A stretch of DNA of 5,597 nucleotides, from contig VBAU01000182.1 in the NCBI GenBank assembly GCA_005883855.1, forward strand, positions 5,285 to 10,881, given 5' to 3'. Below the pieces are notes generated by a model. That model was not told the origin of the DNA and did no database searches. It was given only the letters and a program-made list of their open reading frames with translations. Positions within the stretch are counted from its first letter, which is position 1. Every line of letters starts with the position of its first letter. A program made the position numbers and the translations under genes. The stretch comes from Bacteroidota bacterium. GTDB lineage: Bacteria; Bacteroidota; Bacteroidia; Chitinophagales; Chitinophagaceae. Below are positions 1 to 5,597 of this stretch, piece after piece.

Positions 1-2
1 GT

Positions 3-290
3 TTAAAAAACCCGGACTATACGCTGAAGCCGGGAATGTTTGCAAATATTTCTATTCTTTTTCCTGGCACAGAGAAAAGGCTGCTCATCCCATCGCGATC
101 AGTTTTATTTGATGATAGCAAGAATTACGTGGTACTCTTTAGAAAACAGTGTGATGTAAGTATGCAGGCGATAAATGTCTACAAACAGGTCAATGACAAA
201 ACATATATCGACGATGGAGCACTTCATGACGGGGACCTGGTGGTATCTCAAAATGGATTATTTGTGTTTACGGCCCTGAAAAAAATGTAG
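3..290 (+). CDS. RND efflux periplasmic adaptor subunit (CzcB/HlyD type), C-terminal fragment
   Basis: This is the last 95 residues of a membrane-fusion protein. Such proteins link an inner-membrane RND pump to an outer-membrane channel across the periplasm. The 5' part lies outside the window; the frame is open to position 3 with no stop, so the first visible ATG at 36 is internal. The visible LKPGMFANISI stretch is the usual end of the adaptor beta-barrel domain. It is followed by LLIPSRSVLFDDSKNYVVLF, which matches the 'iPxxAvl...n..yVfv' start of the membrane-proximal domain. A DGALHDGDLVVSQNG segment and the short terminal strand close the domain. The gene ends 48 bases before the CzcA-type pump on the same strand, so the two are very likely co-transcribed as a czcBA-like operon. 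The metal-binding and hairpin regions are not visible, so the substrate cannot be read from this fragment. Confidence 0.88.
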   Translation, partial: LKNPDYTLKPGMFANISILFPGTEKRLLIPSRSVLFDDSKNYVVLFRKQCDVSMQAINVYKQVNDKTYIDDGALHDGDLVVSQNGLFVFTALKKM

Positions 291-338
291 TACGTGCGTA
301 TTATTTAATTCAATGACTTTTTTATTCCCATATATTTT

Positions 339-3300
339 ATGGATAGGTTCGTAAGAAATATTATTTCCTTTTCCCTGCGTCATAAAATGTTTACTTTTTT
401 TATGACGGCGGGGCTTGCTATAATTGGAATATTTTGTTTTATAAAAACTCCCATTGTTGCCTTCCCGGATTTTACGAATACACAGATTCGCATTATTACA
501 CGATGGCCCGGTCGAAGCGCCCAGGAAGTGGAACGCTTCATAACAATTCCCGTAGAGATTACCATGAACAGTGTGCAGAGAAAGATCAATCTGCGCTCAC
601 AATCCATGTTTGGACTTTCCGTGGTGACGCTCGTGTTTGAGGATGACGTGGAAGATTCGTATGCACGGCAACAAATCACTGCCCTGCTTCCCAACATTCA
701 GTTGCCGGAGGGCGCGGACGACGAACTGACGCCACCTACTGGCCCTACGGATGAGATATTCCGGTACACGCTGCACTCCAGGATCAAGACGCCCGCCGAA
801 CTTCGAACGCTCCAGGACTGGGTAATCGACAGGAATTTGCGTACTGTGCCAGGAGTCGCGGACGTTGTTGCATTCGGTGGCCCCGTGAAGACATACGAAG
901 TGAGCGTGAATCCGAATCTTCTTGCTCAGTACGATCTGAGCGCCCTGGATGTGTATGATGCGGTATCGAAAAGTAATGTAAACGTGGGTGGCGATGTAAT
1001 TGAGAAAACGTCACAAGCATTTGTGGTCCGTGGAATAGGCCTGTTGAAGGACATTGATGACATTAAGAGCATTGTCATAAAAGATGTAAACAATACGCCT
1101 GTGCTGGTGAGAAATGTTGCCGAAGTTTATGAGTCCAATAATCCGCGGCTCGGGATCGTTGCACGTGGGCATGAACCTGACGTAGTTGAAGGCATCGTGT
1201 TGATGCGAAAAGGAATTGATCCCGGCCCTGTATTGAAAGCGCTGGAAGAAAAAGTCAAAGAGCTTGATGAAAAGACGCTTCCCTCAGATGTCAACATGCT
1301 AACGGTGTATGACAGGCAGAACTTAATAAATTTTTGTCTGCGTACGGTTTTTCACAATGTGCTGGAAGGCATTTTCCTTGTGACCCTGATCGTGTTTTTG
1401 TTCATGCGTGATTGGAGAGCAACGTTGATCGTTTCGCTGATCATCCCCCTGTCGCTTCTGTTTGCATTCATGATGTTATATCTGAAGGGAATGTTCGCTA
1501 ACCTCATTTCCATCGGGGCAATTGATTTTGGCATTTTGATCGATGGGGCGGTTGTGATGGTGGAAGGGGTCTTTGTCGCGCTCGGCTATTATGCGGCAGA
1601 ACTCGGAATGGAAAAATTTAATAAGATCGCCAAGCTTGGTCTCATTCGGCGTACAGGCGTTGACATGGGCAAAGCGATTTTCTTTTCCAAACTGATCATC
1701 ATAACAGCATTAATCCCGATCTTTTCTTTTGAAAAAGTAGAGGGTAAATTATTTTCTCCTCTTGCTTACACCCTTGGTTTTGCCTTGCTAGGCGCCTTGC
1801 TGTTCACACTGACATTTGTACCCGCATTATCTCATCGCCTTTTGCATAAGAATGTGCAGGAGAAACGCAATTTTCTTGTTGCGGGCATGATCAAATACTA
1901 TGAGAGGTTGTTCAACTGGGTGATGAAGAACAAAAGACTTAGCCTGGCCATCGCTGTTTTAATCGTGGGATTAACGTTCGTTGCTGGTAAATTCCTGGGA
2001 ACAGAATTCATTCCGCACCTCGATGAAGGAGCGCTGTGGGCGGAGGGTGATGCACCTATGAGCGTTTCCCTTCCACAAGCCAAACAGCTTGCGGATAGCA
2101 TGCGGTATGACTTGCTGGAATTTCCTGAAGTAAGAGAGATTGTTTCGCAGGTTGGCCGCCCGGATGATGGGACAGATGCAAAGGGTTTCTTTGCCATTGA
2201 GTGCTTAGTCGATTTATATCCTAAGGAACAATGGAAATCGCATATTTCCAAAAATGAATTGATAAGGCAAATGGAGGATAAGCTAGATGCCAAATATGTT
2301 GGAACCATATGGAGTTTCTCACAGCCTATTATTGACAACGTAAATGAAGCGATCGCGGGTATTGATGTGAACCAGGCTGTAAAAGTATTTGGTGATGACC
2401 TTGATAGTATTTCGGCCATTTCAAGGCGAGTCTACCAGGAACTAAAAACCGTTACCAGTATGACCGATGTCGGCATTGTCAAAAACCTCCGTCAGCCAGA
2501 ACTACACATTCAGCTTAATATTCCAAAAATGGCTCTTTACGGAATCACCGCCTCCGAAGCAAATGCCGAAATTGAATTGGCAATTGGAGGAAAAGCGGCC
2601 ACCCAGATGTACGATGGGGAAAAAAAGTTCGACATCCGGGTGCGGTACCAACTTCCATTCAGAAAATCCGAAACGGAAATTGGAAATTTACTCATCCCTA
2701 CATCGTCCCGCACAAAGATTCCATTGAAGGAAATTGCCGACATATGTTTGAAAAGCGGCCCCGCATTTATTTACCGGGATAACAATAAAAGATTTTCGGC
2801 GGTCCAGTTTGCCGTGCGTGGCCGGGACCTGGGAAGCACTGTTTCTGAAGCGCAGAAAAAACTAAGTCGCGACATCAAACTGCCGAAAGGCTACACGATC
2901 CAGTTTAGTGGCGAGTATGAAAGTGAGATCAGGGCGATGACGAGGTTATCGATCGTCGTTCCCATCAGCCTGGCCATCATCTTTATTATTCTGCTGGTTT
3001 TATTTCGAAGGGTCTCTGATGTGTTACTCGTATTGCTAAACGTGCCTTTCGCATTAGCCGGTGGAATACTTTCGTTAATTTTTACCGGCACCAATTTTAA
3101 TATCTCGGCAGGTATTGGCTTTATTGCGTTGTTTGGAATCTGTATTCAAAACGGAGTGATCATTATTTCCGTAATCAAACAGAATTTGGATAAGGGCATG
3201 CACCTCGCGCAAGCAATTAAGGCCGGGGCGATCAGTCGCGTGCGGCCAGTGGTGATGACCGCGGTGATGGCTATATTCGGATTACTTCCGGCGGCGGTTT

Positions 3301-3449
3301 CGACAGGCATTGGATCTGAAACGCAGAAACCACTGGCGATTGTTATCGTTGGTGGACTCGTAAGCGCAACACTATTAACGTTGATAATTTTTCCGGTGAT
3401 CATTGACATTACTTACAGGAGAAAGACTTCGCGTTTGCGAAACGCTTGA
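339..3449 (+). CDS. czcA: CzcA-family heavy-metal efflux RND permease (complete, 1036 aa)
   Basis: Inner-membrane proton/metal antiporter, the pump of a tripartite CBA exporter. The length and two-fold layout match the family: TM1 about 14-34, a large periplasmic loop to about 335, TM2-TM6 about 338-497, TM7 about 535-552, a second periplasmic loop to about 865, and TM8-TM12 about 868-1025. TM4 carries IDFGILIDGAVVMVE with D396, D402 and E409. These have the spacing of the acidic residues of Ralstonia CzcA (D402, D408, E415) that mark divalent-cation HME pumps; Cu/Ag pumps such as CusA lack the DFG. The pore half has GRPDDGTD (606-613) and VKVFGDD (681-687). The segment equivalent to CusA M672 reads NEAIAG, without methionine. 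The C-terminal half keeps ALFG...QNG (930-939) and SRVRPVVMTA. The ATG start at 339 gives the typical short amphipathic N-terminus; no Shine-Dalgarno is seen, as usual in Bacteroidota. Zn, Co, Cd or Ni are plausible substrates, but the exact one is inference and the gene symbol denotes family only. Confidence 0.93.
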   Translation: MDRFVRNIISFSLRHKMFTFFMTAGLAIIGIFCFIKTPIVAFPDFTNTQIRIITRWPGRSAQEVERFITIPVEITMNSVQRKINLRSQSMFGLSVVTLVFEDDVEDSYARQQITALLPNIQLPEGADDELTPPTGPTDEIFRYTLHSRIKTPAELRTLQDWVIDRNLRTVPGVADVVAFGGPVKTYEVSVNPNLLAQYDLSALDVYDAVSKSNVNVGGDVIEKTSQAFVVRGIGLLKDIDDIKSIVIKDVNNTPVLVRNVAEVYESNNPRLGIVARGHEPDVVEGIVLMRKGIDPGPVLKALEEKVKELDEKTLPSDVNMLTVYDRQNLINFCLRTVFHNVLEGIFLVTLIVFLFMRDWRATLIVSLIIPLSLLFAFMMLYLKGMFANLISIGAIDFGILIDGAVVMVEGVFVALGYYAAELGMEKFNKIAKLGLIRRTGVDMGKAIFFSKLIIITALIPIFSFEKVEGKLFSPLAYTLGFALLGALLFTLTFVPALSHRLLHKNVQEKRNFLVAGMIKYYERLFNWVMKNKRLSLAIAVLIVGLTFVAGKFLGTEFIPHLDEGALWAEGDAPMSVSLPQAKQLADSMRYDLLEFPEVREIVSQVGRPDDGTDAKGFFAIECLVDLYPKEQWKSHISKNELIRQMEDKLDAKYVGTIWSFSQPIIDNVNEAIAGIDVNQAVKVFGDDLDSISAISRRVYQELKTVTSMTDVGIVKNLRQPELHIQLNIPKMALYGITASEANAEIELAIGGKAATQMYDGEKKFDIRVRYQLPFRKSETEIGNLLIPTSSRTKIPLKEIADICLKSGPAFIYRDNNKRFSAVQFAVRGRDLGSTVSEAQKKLSRDIKLPKGYTIQFSGEYESEIRAMTRLSIVVPISLAIIFIILLVLFRRVSDVLLVLLNVPFALAGGILSLIFTGTNFNISAGIGFIALFGICIQNGVIIISVIKQNLDKGMHLAQAIKAGAISRVRPVVMTAVMAIFGLLPAAVSTGIGSETQKPLAIVIVGGLVSATLLTLIIFPVIIDITYRRKTSRLRNA
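3428..3445 (+). repeat. Hairpin-forming inverted repeat at the 3' end of the pump gene
   Basis: The last codons before the stop contain two overlapping perfect inverted repeats. GCGTTT and AAACGC flank GCG (3431-3445), and TTCGC and GCGAA flank GTTT (3428-3441). They encode the terminal residues SRLRN and end one base before the stop codon. No U-run follows, so this is not a classical intrinsic terminator. It could protect the 3' end of the mRNA or slow transcription ahead of the longer repeat downstream. A 6-base stem can also arise by chance. Confidence 0.35.
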
Positions 3450-3457
3450 TGAGTCGA

Positions 3458-3544
3458 GAATAACGAATAATGAACAAGGATCAAGGAATTTCGAATTTCG
3501 GATTTCTTTCCCAGTTCGACGTTCCTTGTTGTTATTCGATATTC
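3458..3544. repeat. Imperfect intergenic inverted repeat (hairpin element, REP/MITE-like)
   Basis: Nine bases after the pump stop begins an 87-base element with two long complementary arms. The left arm (3458-3479) starts GAATAACGAATAATG and ends AACAAGG. The right arm (3524-3544) reads CCTTGTT, then GTTATTCGATATTC. They pair with two mismatches and one unpaired base. Inside, AAGGAATTTCGAA (3483-3495) and TTCGACGTTCCTT (3515-3527) are complementary at 11 of 13 positions. The inner and outer pairings compete for the same CCTT because CAAGG occurs twice in the left half (3475-3479 and 3482-3486), seven bases apart. The look of the arms recalls dispersed palindromic intergenic elements of Cytophagia genomes, but copy number cannot be judged from one window. 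It may act as a 3' stabiliser or a bidirectional terminator for the czc-like operon. Confidence 0.7.
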
Positions 3545-3609
3545 AAATCGGCTTACGTTTTGCAGTTAGCAATAAGGGCTTCAAACCTTCGACATTAATT
3601 ATTTTCGAC

Positions 3610-4116
3610 GTGAAGAAAATATTCCTTTACTTATTGAGCCTGGGGATCACGATTTCTTGTTTCTCTCAAATGGACTCAACCGTGTTGCCACCGTATAAAA
3701 GGTCTCGATTAGTACCCGCTTTCGATTTGTTAATGACTGACAGCGTCTCGCACTATACCAGGAACGATCTTCCGAGCAGCAAGCCAGTGCTGATCATTCT
3801 ATTTGATCCAAATTGCGATCATTGTCAACATGAAACTGAAGAAATTCTAAAAAATATCGATAGCCTGAGAAATATTGAGATTGTGATGGCGACAAATGCT
3901 GACTTTGCAGACCTGAAAAAATTTTACCAACACTATGATCTTGAAAAATTCAAGAACATAAAGGCGGGAATTGAACCGAAGTCTTACCTGGCAACTTTCT
4001 TTGCCATTCATAACCTTCCCTACCTGGCAATGTATAATGGACATGGGGTCTTGCTCAGGACGCATGAGGGCGGCATGAAGGTTGAAAATATCGTGAAGGT
4101 GTTTCAATTGGATTAG
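3610..4116 (+). CDS. Exported thioredoxin-fold protein with CDHC motif (168 aa)
   Basis: Probable periplasmic or envelope-anchored thiol-disulfide protein of the TlpA/redoxin type common in Bacteroidota. With the GTG at 3610 as start, the N-terminus KKIFLYLLSLGITISCFSQ is a proper signal peptide (two Lys, then a hydrophobic core). C17 is preceded by T-I-S, a poor lipobox, so signal peptidase I cleavage near Q20 is at least as likely. The fold is supported by PVLIILFDPNCDHCQHE (59-75), a beta strand leading into the redox pair C69/C72, and by NLPYLAMYN with candidate cis-proline P137. The frame stays open upstream to a TTG at 3403, but that extension overlaps the pump gene and translates the intergenic repeat, so it is rejected as coding. 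The ORF ends overlapping the stop of the convergent outer-membrane gene. Redox activity is inferred from the motif; the partner is unknown. No clear promoter was found between the repeat and the start. Confidence 0.82.
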   Translation: MKKIFLYLLSLGITISCFSQMDSTVLPPYKRSRLVPAFDLLMTDSVSHYTRNDLPSSKPVLIILFDPNCDHCQHETEEILKNIDSLRNIEIVMATNADFADLKKFYQHYDLEKFKNIKAGIEPKSYLATFFAIHNLPYLAMYNGHGVLLRTHEGGMKVENIVKVFQLD

Positions 4117-4877
4117 CGTTTTGTATTAAAACGGAACGAAAACCCAAGTGCAAAATAATTTTTCGGCGCCGCCTCAGAGAGGCCGAACCCGCCGGAAACA
4201 TCAAGCTTCATATCATCGCTTAAATAATACGCGATTCCTCCATCAACACTGTGCTGAGGTAATTCACCTTTTTGCATGAAGCCAAACGTTTCCACGTAGG
4301 CATACCATTTTTGGCCAATGTTAAAACCCGGAGAAAACGTGTAAAGCCAGGTAGGCTTGGAGCTATAGCCATCCCACGACATTCCGAGGTTAGCGCCAAT
4401 GCCAAAATGATCTGTAAAAGTTTTTTGTGTGACCAGTCGGAATGAAGGAGCTACATGATCTGTTCGAAATACTTTCGAAGAGAGCATGGGAAATCCCAGA
4501 TGAACGATCACGGAGGTTTTGGGCATGAGCCTCGTCTCTTGTGCAACCAGGTATTTAAATCCAATTTCTATGGGGTCAACGCCTGTTATGTGTTTTGACT
4601 CGCTAACGAGTCTTGCGTAATCGCTGTGACAAACCGCCTCCACTCTTAATTCAATTCGCCCAAATCCATATTTCAGCAACGCTGTTGGATGAATGAGCGT
4701 ATAGTTATCGGAATCCCCATTTTCCCGGTTAAAACCGACTTCTGCCTGGAAATAATTTTTTGGAACAATGCCTGCTGATTCGGTTTGGTCCGGCCGATCC
4801 GTGTCAATCTTTTCTATTTGCGTATAGGCCCGCAAAAAGTTGATGGATAAAAATACCAGCACAATAATTTTAGCCAT
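4113..4877 (-). CDS. Outer-membrane beta-barrel 'transporter' protein (Phenol_MetA_deg-like, 254 aa)
   Basis: Complete gene from ATG (4877) to TAA (4115-4113). The N-terminus MAKIIVLVFLSINFLRAYTQ is a signal peptide, with cleavage probably near residue 20. Right after it comes IDTDRPDQTES (24-34) and then VPKNYFQAEVGF, the hallmark opening of a Bacteroidota outer-membrane family usually labelled 'transporter' or 'putative MetA-pathway of phenol degradation' (PF13557-like). The rest alternates short polar turns with amphipathic strands (LLKYGFGRIELRVEA, FGIGANLGMSW, KLDVSGGFGLS) and ends with an aromatic-rich strand FALGFSFRF, as expected for a barrel; the NTKR tail extends slightly beyond the usual terminal aromatic. 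Substrate unknown; the 'phenol' name rests on weak family history. It has its own promoter and a palindromic operator, so regulation separate from the upstream cupin is likely. Location close to a metal efflux operon is suggestive only. Confidence 0.82.
   Translation of the reverse strand: MAKIIVLVFLSINFLRAYTQIEKIDTDRPDQTESAGIVPKNYFQAEVGFNRENGDSDNYTLIHPTALLKYGFGRIELRVEAVCHSDYARLVSESKHITGVDPIEIGFKYLVAQETRLMPKTSVIVHLGFPMLSSKVFRTDHVAPSFRLVTQKTFTDHFGIGANLGMSWDGYSSKPTWLYTFSPGFNIGQKWYAYVETFGFMQKGELPQHSVDGGIAYYLSDDMKLDVSGGFGLSEAAPKNYFALGFSFRFNTKR
4117..4133. terminator. Weak hairpin at the convergent gene junction, possible bidirectional terminator
   Basis: CGTTTT (4117-4122) and AAAACG (4128-4133) are perfectly complementary across a 5-base loop. 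The hairpin lies immediately after the stop of the thioredoxin-like gene and inside the last codons of the opposing outer-membrane gene. The stem is only six pairs, four of them A-T, and no U-run follows in either direction. Termination is therefore speculative, favoured mainly by the position. Confidence 0.25.
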
Positions 4878-4884
4878 GTAAAAA

Positions 4885-4912
4885 AATAAATTTAGTCTTG
4901 TCTAAATTTATT
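4885..4912. promoter_or_regulatory. 28-base palindromic operator candidate (TTTAG-N6-CTAAA core)
   Basis: AATAAATTTAG (4885-4895) and CTAAATTTATT (4902-4912) form a perfect 11-base inverted repeat around TCTTGT. Within the centre, C4897 and G4900 are also complementary, so the core reads TTTAGnCnnGnCTAAA. On the minus strand it starts directly after the -7 element (4920-4913) and ends 7 bases before the ATG of the outer-membrane gene. It therefore covers the expected transcription start, the classic place for a repressor. The TTTAG/CTAAA half-sites recall operators of DtxR/MntR-family metal-dependent repressors. The regulator is not in this window and its identity is inference. Confidence 0.65.
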
Positions 4913-4920
4913 CAAATATA
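4913..4920 (-). promoter_or_regulatory. Bacteroidota-type promoter -7 element for the outer-membrane gene
   Basis: Read on the minus strand this is TATATTTG, an exact match to the TAnnTTTG -7 consensus of Bacteroidota primary-sigma promoters. A convincing TTG/TTTG -33 box about 19 bases upstream is not present; only a T-rich stretch occurs there. Transcription would start within the adjoining palindrome, giving a leader of about 25-30 bases before the ATG at 4877. Confidence 0.55.
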
Positions 4921-4951
4921 CATGAATCTGTTAAAAGAAAAAATACCTCGC

Positions 4952-5266
4952 TTATTTGTAATCTTCCCTGGTTGGGCTGAACGTATCGATCAGTTTACAA
5001 TCGGTCACAGCGACGGCGCTATGTGGTGTGTCGGACGGAATGATATGGTACATGCCAGGTGTAAGAGGACAAGGCTTGCCTGCGATGGTCATGTTTAACT
5101 GCCCTTCGATCACGTAAGTGATCTGTTCATGCAAGTGGTGGTGCTCAGGAATCACGGTTCCTTTCTTTATTTCAACGTAGCCAAAGGTGTGTTTATCGCC
5201 ATGAGCATAATAACCGGTTATGCCGGGTATAGGTTCTTTTGAAGGGATATCCTTAATTGGTTGCAT
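4952..5266 (-). CDS. Small single-domain cupin protein (104 aa)
   Basis: Conserved beta-barrel cupin, probably metal-binding and cytoplasmic (no signal peptide). Motif 1 is G36-x5-H42-x-H44-x3-Q48-x6-G55: it sits in PEHHHLHEQITYVIEG, with Gln replacing the canonical Glu, as in many 'HxHxxEQ' cupins. Motif 2 contributes PGMYHIIPSDTPH (70-82), with H82 the likely fourth ligand. The ending DTFSPTREDY is typical of a KdgF-like group of small cupins, but specific function (sugar, aromatic or other) cannot be read. The ATG at 5266 is preferred over an in-frame TTG at 5281, which would only add MDICF. It follows the MBL-fold gene by 56 bases on the same strand, so co-transcription is possible. A 74-base gap with its own promoter separates it from the next gene. 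Confidence 0.82.
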   Translation of the reverse strand: MQPIKDIPSKEPIPGITGYYAHGDKHTFGYVEIKKGTVIPEHHHLHEQITYVIEGQLNMTIAGKPCPLTPGMYHIIPSDTPHSAVAVTDCKLIDTFSPTREDYK

Positions 5267-5270
5267 AAAG

Positions 5271-5300
5271 CAAATATCCAACTAGTTTTTTGAAGAACAA
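5271..5300 (-). promoter_or_regulatory. Possible promoter for the cupin gene, implying a leaderless transcript
   Basis: On the minus strand, TTG (5300-5298) lies 19 bases before GATATTTG (5278-5271). This is the Bacteroidota -33/-7 spacing with a one-base mismatch in TAnnTTTG. The -7 element ends only 4 bases before the ATG, so transcription would begin at or next to the start codon. The weak match and this geometry keep confidence low; read-through from the MBL-fold gene is an alternative. Confidence 0.22.
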
Positions 5301-5322
5301 CCCTGATCCATAGTTCATAAAT

Positions 5323-5597
5323 TTAAGAAATGGCACAACGATTCGCGCCTGCTTCAAGATCGGCAGGATTAATATCGCTGTAATCGCCCTTCAGGTTTTT
5401 TTCGATAATTGACAGATAGTTGGGCGGCGTTGCTGGAATGCCCTGCAATACACGATCGACGAATTCCTCTTCACGGAGCTTTAGCATTTCAACCGACACA
5501 CGTATTTCACCCAACGAACTTTGAATAACGTTGCTATCAAATTCTACCGGCTTGCTTGTATGCCCGGGCAATACAATAGTTTCATCAGGCAATGCCA
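5323..5597 (-). CDS. MBL-fold metallo-hydrolase (ETHE1/glyoxalase II-like), C-terminal fragment
   Basis: This is the last 90 residues of a metallo-beta-lactamase-fold protein; the 5' part lies beyond the window end. The visible part begins ALPDETIVLPGHT. The PGH histidine is in the place of the last metal-ligand His of glyoxalase II and ETHE1-type sulfur dioxygenases. Next comes a charged helical stretch and FVDRVLQGIPATPPNYLSII, like the C-terminal segment of MBL proteins related to persulfide dioxygenases, ending LEAGANRCA. No rhodanese domain follows, since the frame stops at 5323. The codon giving the apparent first Met at 5592 is TTG and is internal, because the frame continues to the edge. 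Thioester hydrolysis or persulfide oxidation are both possible; the main metal-binding motif HxHxDH is outside the window, so no choice can be made. Confidence 0.8.
   Translation of the reverse strand, partial: ALPDETIVLPGHTSKPVEFDSNVIQSSLGEIRVSVEMLKLREEEFVDRVLQGIPATPPNYLSIIEKNLKGDYSDINPADLEAGANRCAIS

Noticed and set aside
1898..2419. A 173-codon open frame on the minus strand inside the pump gene
   Set aside because: It is antisense to strongly conserved CzcA sequence, has a Ser/Cys-rich composition typical of shadow frames, and shows no recognisable domain.
3554..3561. TACGTTTT as a -7 element for the thioredoxin-like gene
   Set aside because: It misses the terminal G of TAnnTTTG, and the nearest upstream TTG is 22 bases away, longer than usual; too weak to annotate.
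4597..4612. Perfect inverted repeat GACTCG-CTAA-CGAGTC
   Set aside because: It lies in the middle of the outer-membrane gene's coding sequence; six-base stems with short loops are expected several times by chance in a window this long.
4898..5098. A 66-codon plus-strand open frame overlapping the operator and the cupin gene
   Set aside because: It is antisense to the clear cupin coding sequence, has no recognisable domain and no supporting promoter.
5108..5123. Perfect inverted repeat GATCAC-GTAA-GTGATC
   Set aside because: It is inside conserved cupin motif codons (QITYVI), so protein constraint and chance explain it.
5264..5281. TTG at 5281 as the cupin start
   Set aside because: It adds only five residues before an in-frame ATG that gives the usual family start, and Bacteroidota starts are mostly ATG.

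Overview
The window looks like a chromosomal segment of a Bacteroidota bacterium, most likely a Cytophagia-type member. The reasons are: no clear Shine-Dalgarno sequences before the starts, a good match to the Bacteroidota promoter -7 consensus (TAnnTTTG) at 4913-4920, protein families with a Bacteroidota flavour (the TDRPDQTES outer-membrane protein and a CzcA-type pump with the GRPDDGTD signature), and a hairpin-forming intergenic repeat resembling those seen in Cytophagia genomes. The taxonomic call is inference, not proof.

Layout. Positions 3-290 (+) hold the C-terminal end of an RND periplasmic adaptor (CzcB type), cut by the window edge. After a 48-base gap, 339-3449 (+) holds the complete inner-membrane pump of the heavy-metal-efflux RND family (CzcA type, 1036 aa). 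The proton-relay acidic residues of the divalent-cation branch are intact. The two genes are the tail of a czc-like efflux operon. A small hairpin covers the pump's last codons. It is followed by an 87-base imperfect inverted repeat (3458-3544), then a 168-aa exported thioredoxin-fold protein with a CDHC motif, best started at GTG 3610.

From 4113 onward all genes are on the minus strand. Read in their own direction they are: the end of an ETHE1/glyoxalase-II-like metallo-beta-lactamase-fold hydrolase (5597-5323, cut by the window edge), a small single-domain cupin (5266-4952), and a 254-aa outer-membrane beta-barrel protein of the 'transporter'/Phenol_MetA_deg type (4877-4113). The last gene converges on the thioredoxin-like gene, and their stop codons overlap.

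How they work together. The adaptor and pump would move metal ions across the envelope together with an outer-membrane channel encoded outside the window. The outer-membrane protein has its own promoter, with a 28-base palindrome where transcription should start. This has the architecture of a repressor operator, and its TTTAG-N6-CTAAA core recalls DtxR/MntR-type metal-regulator sites. That gives a possible, unproven regulatory link to metal homeostasis. No CRISPR array, tRNA, rRNA, transposase or clearly new multi-gene system is visible. The most noteworthy signals are the operator palindrome and the intergenic hairpin repeat.
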